DNA from: an uncultured Bacilli bacterium
GTDB lineage: Bacteria > Bacillota_I > Bacilli_A > RF39 > UBA660
Reading direction: 5' to 3'
DNA length: 64,000 nt
NCBI GenBank assembly: GCA_934122275.1
Contig: CAKOWI010000002.1
Span: forward strand, 62,001 to 126,000
The notes beneath the pieces are model-generated. The model made no database searches. It was not told the DNA's origin and saw nothing but the letters and a program-made list of their open reading frames with translations. Shown here piece after piece: positions 58,729 to 64,000 of this stretch; position 1 is the stretch's first letter, and every line of letters starts with the position of its first letter. A program made the position numbers and the translations under genes.

Positions 58729-58873
58729 TGATTTTTAATTATTTTATTTGTAAATATACACTTAAAATAAAAAAATTAATTAATTAATAAAAAATACTTT
58801 AAAAAATGTATAATTGTGTTACAATATTACTTGTAATGTTACTAGATAAATAATTATATAAGAGGTGTGTAGT

Positions 58874-59491
58874 ATGAAAGATTTATTAGCATCAGTATCT
58901 TATTCTTTTAATAATTTTTATGATACTTTAAATGATCAAGGTAAGGCTGTTTTTTCTATAATTTTATTTTTAATAGTTATTTTATGTATTATACTTTTGA
59001 TATCTTACATTATAAATATAATAAAAAGTAAAGTAAGACTAGAAAAAATTAAAAAAGCTCCAAGCCACGAGATAAAAAAAGAAGATAATAGTTTAAAACA
59101 GGAAAATAAAAATAGTGTTAAAGAAGAAACGATAGAATACGAAGAAAAAACAGAAATCATGAATATCAGAGATAGTATTGAAAAGGCATTAAAGGAAGAT
59201 GCACCAATAACACTTACTAATTTTGAAGAAGATCAAGAAAAAACTGCCATTATATCAATAGATGAACTTATGGCAAAAGCAAAAGAACTTCAAATAATTT
59301 CTGATGAAGAGAATACGGGAGTTAATTATTTAGAAAAATATAATATTAAACCTAGTGATGTAGAAGAAATGGTTAGTAATACTACTTCAAATTCTAAAAA
59401 ACAACAAGAAGGAGAAGTAAAAGCATTTAGAGTCTCACAAGTTATATCACCAATATATGGTGTAAAAAAAGAAGTAATAAATAATAAGTAG
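58874..59491 (+). CDS. Single-pass membrane protein with charged cytoplasmic domain
   Basis: The 205-residue protein has a short outer N-terminus, one long hydrophobic segment (IILFLIVILCIILLISYIINII, residues about 27-50) and a long cytoplasmic region rich in Lys and Glu. TAIISIDELMAKAKEL and NYLEKYNIKPSDVEEMV are small ordered-looking blocks. The layout resembles cell-division scaffold or EzrA-like proteins in topology only. GAGGTG sets the ATG at 58874. A terminator follows the stop. I recognise no family. Confidence 0.55.
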   Translation: MKDLLASVSYSFNNFYDTLNDQGKAVFSIILFLIVILCIILLISYIINIIKSKVRLEKIKKAPSHEIKKEDNSLKQENKNSVKEETIEYEEKTEIMNIRDSIEKALKEDAPITLTNFEEDQEKTAIISIDELMAKAKELQIISDEENTGVNYLEKYNIKPSDVEEMVSNTTSNSKKQQEGEVKAFRVSQVISPIYGVKKEVINNK

Positions 59492-59510
59492 AGCTTAAAG
59501 CTCTTTTTTT
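59490..59510 (+). terminator. Terminator before mtaB
   Basis: AGAGC pairs with GCTCT around TTAAA, followed by seven T, directly after the 58874 gene. Confidence 0.75.
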
Positions 59511-59520
59511 GGAGGTAGTT

Positions 59521-60810
59521 ATGAAAGTTGCAATTTATACTTTAGGTTGTAAAGTTAATACATATGAAAGTGAATACGTAGCAAATGAATTTATCAAAAG
59601 AGGTTATGAATTAACTTCTTTTGATAATTTGGATTCTGATATATACGTAATTAATACTTGTACTGTTACTAATACGAGTGATCAAAAATCAAGGAAAATG
59701 ATAAGACAAGCTAGAGCTAAAAATAAAAATGCTGTTGTAGTAGCAATGGGATGTTTTACTCAAATAAGAAGTAATGATAATGCTATAATAGATTATATTG
59801 ATATAGTAATTGGTAATAATAAGAAAAGTAAAATAGTAGATTTAGTTGAAGAATATATTAATAATAAACAGAAAATAGTAAACATAAAAGATATTAAAGA
59901 TGAACAATTTGATGATATGGAAATTAAGCATTTTAATACTAGAACAAGAGCTTTAGTTAAGATTGAAGATGGGTGCGAGAATTATTGTTCATACTGTATT
60001 ATACCTTATGTAAGAGGAAAAGTAAGAAGTAAGGATCCTAAAAAGGTAATAGATGAGGTTAATAGATTAGTTTCTAATGGATATAAAGAGATAGTTTTAA
60101 CTGGTATTCATACTGGACATTATGGTTCAGATTTGCATGATTATGATTTTAGTGATTTATTGTTAGAACTTGAAAAAATAAATGGACTAGATAGAATAAG
60201 AATATCTTCAATAGAAATAACGGAATTAAATGATAAGTTTTTAAATGTGTTAAAAAAATCTAAAAAAATAGTAGATCATATTCATATTCCACTTCAAGCT
60301 GGAAGTAATCATATATTAAAGCTTATGAATAGAAAGTATGATAAAGATTATTATATAAATAAAATAAGTAAGATTAGAACAATAAGACCAGATATAGCTA
60401 TTACTACAGATGTTATTGTTGGATTTCCTGGTGAAAGTGATTCTGATTTTAATGAAACTTTAGACTTTGTTAAGGAAGTTAATTTTGCTGGAGGACATGT
60501 ATTTCCTTTTTCAAAGAGAAATGGTACTTTAGCTGCTAAAATGAATGGTCAATTAACTAAAGAAGAAAAACATATTAGATGTAAGAAATTAATTAGTTTA
60601 TTTGATACTTTAGAAGATGATTATTATAAGAAACACATAAATTCGGTTGTAACTGTAATTGTAGAAACATATGATAATGGATATTTAACTGGACATAGTA
60701 GTAATTATTTAAAAGTTAAATTTAAAGGCTGTGAAAACCTATTAAGTAAAGAAGTAAACGTTAAAATACAAAGTATGGAAACAAAGCTTTTAATTGGAGA
60801 AATGCTATAA
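59521..60810 (+). CDS. mtaB: tRNA t6A37 methylthiotransferase MtaB
   Basis: MtaB turns N6-threonylcarbamoyladenosine-37 into its 2-methylthio form in tRNAs reading ANN codons. The 429-residue radical-SAM enzyme has an N-terminal MTTase domain (VAIYTLGCKVNTYESE, NTCTVTNTSDQKSR, AMGCFTQ) with its three cluster cysteines. The radical-SAM CENYCSYCIIPYVRG (CxxxCxxC), LTGIHTGHYG, HIPLQAGSN and a C-terminal TRAM domain follow. GGAGG precedes the ATG at 59521; the upstream ATG at 59509 is less likely. Confidence 0.95.
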   Translation: MKVAIYTLGCKVNTYESEYVANEFIKRGYELTSFDNLDSDIYVINTCTVTNTSDQKSRKMIRQARAKNKNAVVVAMGCFTQIRSNDNAIIDYIDIVIGNNKKSKIVDLVEEYINNKQKIVNIKDIKDEQFDDMEIKHFNTRTRALVKIEDGCENYCSYCIIPYVRGKVRSKDPKKVIDEVNRLVSNGYKEIVLTGIHTGHYGSDLHDYDFSDLLLELEKINGLDRIRISSIEITELNDKFLNVLKKSKKIVDHIHIPLQAGSNHILKLMNRKYDKDYYINKISKIRTIRPDIAITTDVIVGFPGESDSDFNETLDFVKEVNFAGGHVFPFSKRNGTLAAKMNGQLTKEEKHIRCKKLISLFDTLEDDYYKKHINSVVTVIVETYDNGYLTGHSSNYLKVKFKGCENLLSKEVNVKIQSMETKLLIGEML

Positions 60811-60838
60811 AAGACAAATTAAGACAAAATATTTAATA

Positions 60839-60890
60839 ATAGTTTGTATAATAGTTTTTCTAAGAAGAAAACTATGTACGAACTATTTTT
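60839..60890 (+). terminator. Long hairpin after mtaB
   Basis: AATAGTTTGTATAATAGTTT pairs over about 20 positions (with small mismatches) with AAACTATGTACGAACTATT, and TTTTT follows. It is longer than the other terminators here. Confidence 0.7.
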
Positions 60891-60974
60891 AACTAATAAA
60901 CTAAACATCTTAAATGTGTAGTTAAAAAGTAAAAAATGTGGTAAAATCATGTTGAAATGTTAGGAGGAAAAAAG

Positions 60975-63164
60975 ATGGATACTTATATAAAGGGAACTTA
61001 TAAAAAAAATATTTTTTCCTCTAAGGATGGATTTACGGTTGGACTTATTAAGATAAAAGATACTGATTATGTAGATTTAGAAGATTATAAAGACAAATTA
61101 TTTACGTTTACTGGTTTGTTTGCAAACATTAATATAGATGAAGACTATATTTTTTATGGAAATATAATTGATAATCCAAAGTATGGTATTCAGTATAGTG
61201 TTAATAAGTATGAGAAAATTATGCCTGAAGATAAAGATGAATTGATTGTGTTTTTATCTAGTGATATTTTTAGCGGAGTAGGAGAAAAAACAGCTACTCA
61301 AATAGTTGAGTATTTAGGTGAAGATTGTTTAAGATTAATATCAGATAATTATGAAAATTTACTTGTAGTACCTAAAATGACTTCTAAAAGAGCTTTAGAT
61401 ATTCATAATAAGTTAATAAAATATAATGAAAGTTTTGAAACAGTTGTTTATCTAACTAATTTAGGTTTTAACATGAAAGATGCACTAAAAATATATAATC
61501 ATTATTTAGAAGATACGATAAGAGTATTAGAAAATAATCCTTATGAATTAATTGATACGATAGATGGAATTAGTTTTTCAAAGATTGATTCTTTAAGAGA
61601 AAAGATAAATATTGATATAAATGATGAAAGAAGAATACTTGCATTAATCGTAAACATAATAAAAACTTTATGTTTTAATTTAGGAGATACTTATTTAGAT
61701 ATAGAAAGTATTTATAATTCTATAAACTCTTATTATGAGCTTAATTTAAGCAAAGAAAAAATAGATTATTATTTAATGGAATTAAATAGTTTGGGTAAAA
61801 TAGTTATTGAAAATAATAAATATATGTTATCTGATTATTATGAATATGAAAACTATGTTGGTGATACAATATATTATATTGCTAATAAAAAAGATTATAA
61901 AATAGATGATATAGATGTAAAAATAGAAAAATTAGAGAGTTTTTTTGATATATCATATAATGATGAACAAAAAAGAGCAATTAAACAAGCTTTAATTAAA
62001 AATTTTTCAATTATAACTGGTGGTCCTGGTACTGGTAAAACAACTATAGTAAAAGGTATTGTTCAGTTATTTAAAATGATATCTGGATATTCATTTAATA
62101 AATTAAGTGAAAGATTAATTCTTTTAGCACCAACAGGTAGAGCGGCAAAAAGGTTATCTGAAGCTTGTTTATTTCCAGCATCAACCATTCATAGATACCT
62201 AAAGTGGAATAAAGAAACTGGAGAGTTTCAGTATAATGAAAGAAACAAAGTTAAAGCAGAATTTATTATAATAGATGAAACTAGTATGATAGATTTAGAA
62301 TTATTATATAATTTGCTAAAAGCACTACCATCAAGTATAAGATTAGTATTTATAGGAGATTATAATCAATTAGAAAGTGTAGGGCCTGGTAAAATACTTA
62401 AGGATTTAATTGATTCAGAAGTAGTTAATACTATATTTTTAAAGGAAATATATAGGCAAGGTCAAAATTCGTTTATTACAGAAATTGCATATGAAGTTAA
62501 TAGTGGGGAGTTATCTGAAAACTTTTTGGATAAAAAAGATGACTATAATTTCATTAAGTGTGAAGATTATGACGTTGCAAAAATAACTTGTATGTTAGCA
62601 TATAAAGCAAAAGAAAAGGGCTATAATTTAAAAAACATACAAGTTTTAGCACCTATGTATAAGGGCGAATATGGTATTGATAATTTAAATAAAATACTTC
62701 AAAATATCTTTAATCCAGCATCTATAGATAAAGATGAAATATATGATGGTAATATAGTATATAGAGTTGGTGATAAAGTACTTCAATTAGAAAATATGCC
62801 AGATGATAATGTGTTTAATGGTGATATAGGTTTTATTGAAAGTATTAAGGGTAATGAAGTTACTATTGATTTTGATGGTAATAAAGTAAAATATGCAAAA
62901 AAAGATTTAAAAGCAATAAAACATGGATATGCAATTAGTATTCATAAAGCACAAGGTAGTGAATTTGAAATAGTAATTATGCCAGTAGTTAGTTCATATA
63001 GAATAATGTTATATAAAAAGCTAATATATACTGGAATTACAAGAGCTAAAAAATCTCTTACTTTAGTTGGTGATCCTAAAGCTTTTTATAAGGCAGTATA
63101 TAACATAGGAAATAAAGAGAGAAAAACACTTTTAAAAGATATGATAGTTAAAAATATTTTATAG
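60975..63164 (+). CDS. recD2: RecD2-type DNA helicase
   Basis: RecD2 is a 5'-3' helicase without RecBC partners that acts in DNA repair. The 729-residue protein has the N-terminal OB-like part, the helix-hairpin-helix FSGVGEKTATQIVEYLGEDCL, Walker A TGGPGTGKTTIVKG, LAPTGRAAKRLSEA, Walker B FIIIDETSMIDL, FIGDYNQLESVGPG, and YAISIHKAQGSEFEIVIMPV in the C-terminal RecA-like domain. AGGAGG at about 60961-60966 sets the ATG at 60975. AddA at the window start shows that the cell has the AddAB route as well. Confidence 0.94.
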   Translation: MDTYIKGTYKKNIFSSKDGFTVGLIKIKDTDYVDLEDYKDKLFTFTGLFANINIDEDYIFYGNIIDNPKYGIQYSVNKYEKIMPEDKDELIVFLSSDIFSGVGEKTATQIVEYLGEDCLRLISDNYENLLVVPKMTSKRALDIHNKLIKYNESFETVVYLTNLGFNMKDALKIYNHYLEDTIRVLENNPYELIDTIDGISFSKIDSLREKINIDINDERRILALIVNIIKTLCFNLGDTYLDIESIYNSINSYYELNLSKEKIDYYLMELNSLGKIVIENNKYMLSDYYEYENYVGDTIYYIANKKDYKIDDIDVKIEKLESFFDISYNDEQKRAIKQALIKNFSIITGGPGTGKTTIVKGIVQLFKMISGYSFNKLSERLILLAPTGRAAKRLSEACLFPASTIHRYLKWNKETGEFQYNERNKVKAEFIIIDETSMIDLELLYNLLKALPSSIRLVFIGDYNQLESVGPGKILKDLIDSEVVNTIFLKEIYRQGQNSFITEIAYEVNSGELSENFLDKKDDYNFIKCEDYDVAKITCMLAYKAKEKGYNLKNIQVLAPMYKGEYGIDNLNKILQNIFNPASIDKDEIYDGNIVYRVGDKVLQLENMPDDNVFNGDIGFIESIKGNEVTIDFDGNKVKYAKKDLKAIKHGYAISIHKAQGSEFEIVIMPVVSSYRIMLYKKLIYTGITRAKKSLTLVGDPKAFYKAVYNIGNKERKTLLKDMIVKNIL

Positions 63165-63245
63165 TATATTATTAAAATTTTCATGCATAATACTAATGGC
63201 ACTAATTTTGTGCCATATTCATATTTTTGGTAAGAGGTGATTTTT

Positions 63246-63410
63246 TTGAAAACATTAAATAACCTTGGTTGGATGCTTTTAGGTGTTGCAGTAGGTTCAG
63301 GAGCTTTATATTGCTATAATGAATGTTCATGCAACGGTGGTATTAAAAAGACAATAAATAAGGTTAAGAAAACAGCAGAAGATAAAATAGAAAATATGAT
63401 GGGAAAATAG
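63246..63410 (+). CDS. Small 54-residue membrane-type protein
   Basis: A TTG start with AGAGGTGA at 63233-63240 opens KTLNNLGWMLLGVAVGSGALYCYNECSC (one hydrophobic segment) followed by a basic, amphipathic KKTINKVKKTAEDKIENMMGK tail. The pattern recalls small YtxH-like or cell-envelope stress proteins, but no family is certain. It is bounded by a terminator. The spacing of start and ribosome site supports it as real. Confidence 0.6.
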   Translation: MKTLNNLGWMLLGVAVGSGALYCYNECSCNGGIKKTINKVKKTAEDKIENMMGK

Positions 63411-63436
63411 CAAATTTATTTTGCTATTTTCTTTTA
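63402..63436 (+). terminator. Terminator after the 54-residue gene
   Basis: AAAATAGCAAA pairs with TTTGCTATTTT around a short T-rich loop, and a further T run follows. Confidence 0.75.
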
Positions 63437-63468
63437 TTCATACTATAATTGATAGTAGGTGGTATGGT

Positions 63469-64000
63469 ATGAAGTTATTGGAGTATATAGAGTATTTGAA
63501 AAGTGAGATAGATAAGTTAAAAAAAGAAATACTATCTATTGAAATTAAAAAAGCAAAATTAGAAATGAATTTAAAAAAGAAAAATAATCAAATTACATTT
63601 GAGGATTTAACTAACTTAAATGGTGTTCAAGATTTACAAAGGTTAGACATGTCATTAGATATAAAGAAAAGATATTTAGCTTATTATGAGGAACTATTTA
63701 AAGATTATAGTAGTAAAATTTTATACAGAAGTTCATTTAACGTTGATGAAATAGGTTTAGTATTAGAAGAACTATTAAATGAAGTAACTAATAAAAAATA
63801 TAAATATAATAAAATAATTAATAGGACTACTACTTATAGCACTAATAGATATGGAGAAAATAATTCATATAATGATAATGTAGTAGCATATATAGGTTTA
63901 GATGATAGAAATTATGATATTAACTTATTATATAATGATCCTGATGTAATTATTCTAAGCAATAATTGTTTAAACGATAGTATTTGCTTTTATGATGATG
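63469..64000 (+). CDS. Unknown protein, 3' end cut by window
   Basis: A frame open from the ATG at 63469 (GTAGGTGGT just before it) to the window end encodes at least 177 residues. It starts with a Lys/Glu/Leu-rich coiled-coil (LEYIEYLKSEIDKLKKEILSIE, KAKLEMNLKKK), followed by a helical, then a Tyr/Asn-rich region with VVAYIGLDDRNYDINLLYND. No family is recognised and the ending lies outside the window. Confidence 0.6.
   Translation, partial: MKLLEYIEYLKSEIDKLKKEILSIEIKKAKLEMNLKKKNNQITFEDLTNLNGVQDLQRLDMSLDIKKRYLAYYEELFKDYSSKILYRSSFNVDEIGLVLEELLNEVTNKKYKYNKIINRTTTYSTNRYGENNSYNDNVVAYIGLDDRNYDINLLYNDPDVIILSNNCLNDSICFYDD

Noticed and set aside
1..64000. Mycoplasma-type code with TGA as tryptophan
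   Set aside because: Genes end cleanly on TGA (for example ruvB and the gene before queA), and Trp positions in conserved motifs use TGG.

Overview
The window is AT-rich DNA (by eye well under 35% G+C) from a low-GC Firmicutes/Bacilli-like bacterium. It carries a T-box, a CIRCE-controlled hrcA-grpE-dnaK-dnaJ cluster, an L19 leader RNA, ylqF-rnhB-topA and ruvA-ruvB-queA-tgt, and its promoters commonly have an extended -10 (TGnTATAAT). TGA is a genuine stop (ruvB and queA neighbours end on it) and Trp is TGG, so this is code 11 and not the Mycoplasma code. Gene content and style suggest an uncultured gut Bacilli/Mollicutes-related lineage such as RF39; that placement is an inference. No transposase, integrase, phage structural gene or CRISPR array was seen.

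Layout. 1-3.0 kb: the 3' end of addA, a serine hydroxymethyltransferase relative that has lost its PLP lysine, folD and an Smr gene. 3.0-4.1 kb: L19 leader, rplS, lepB. 4.1-11.0 kb: an accessory island between lepB and ylqF, built of intact cargo (ASCH, two GNATs, a DUF1016 nuclease, RyR-like and P-loop proteins) and broken genes (rhuM, dinD, a DUF6518-like membrane protein, apparent ylqF 5' fragments). Two successive cassettes in it share the order rhuM - ylqF-like 5' fragment - dinD - GNAT. 11.0-15.2 kb: ylqF, a hypothetical gene, rnhB, topA. 15.3-21.4 kb: HD proteins, tRNA-Arg, a CDF transporter, a patatin, an ArsR/P1B-ATPase metal-resistance operon and tRNA-Thr. 21.4-22.9 kb: a tRNA-bounded insertion with a DUF3644/HEPN-like gene and a ZTP-riboswitch-like RNA that has no target gene.

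23-31 kb: an ABC transporter fusion, ruvAB, a hypothetical gene, queA, tgt, and TIGR04086 and DUF421 membrane proteins. 31.7-38.1 kb: a dockerin-like surface protein, two acidic-tail membrane proteins flanking lysS-pssA-psd (phosphatidylethanolamine synthesis), and a decayed gene. 38.1-44.6 kb: the heat-shock cluster with pepF inserted before dnaJ. 44.6-52.6 kb: an unknown protein, a very divergent sigma-70 factor, a CtpE-like P-type ATPase, a HAD phosphatase and a thioester/isopeptide surface adhesin without LPXTG. 52.6-64 kb: T-box-metG, a membrane-anchored lytic transglycosylase, a lipoprotein, a duplicated-looking ThyX relative, a lone ClpB-D1-type AAA+ ATPase on the minus strand, a small membrane protein, mtaB, recD2, a 54-residue protein and the start of an unknown gene.

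The backbone is mostly information processing, stress and envelope maintenance. The most unusual items are the SHMT pseudoenzyme next to folD, the orphan ZTP-like RNA beside a tRNA-bounded HEPN-like gene, the divergent sigma factor, the split-motif ThyX relative and the layered lepB-ylqF island.
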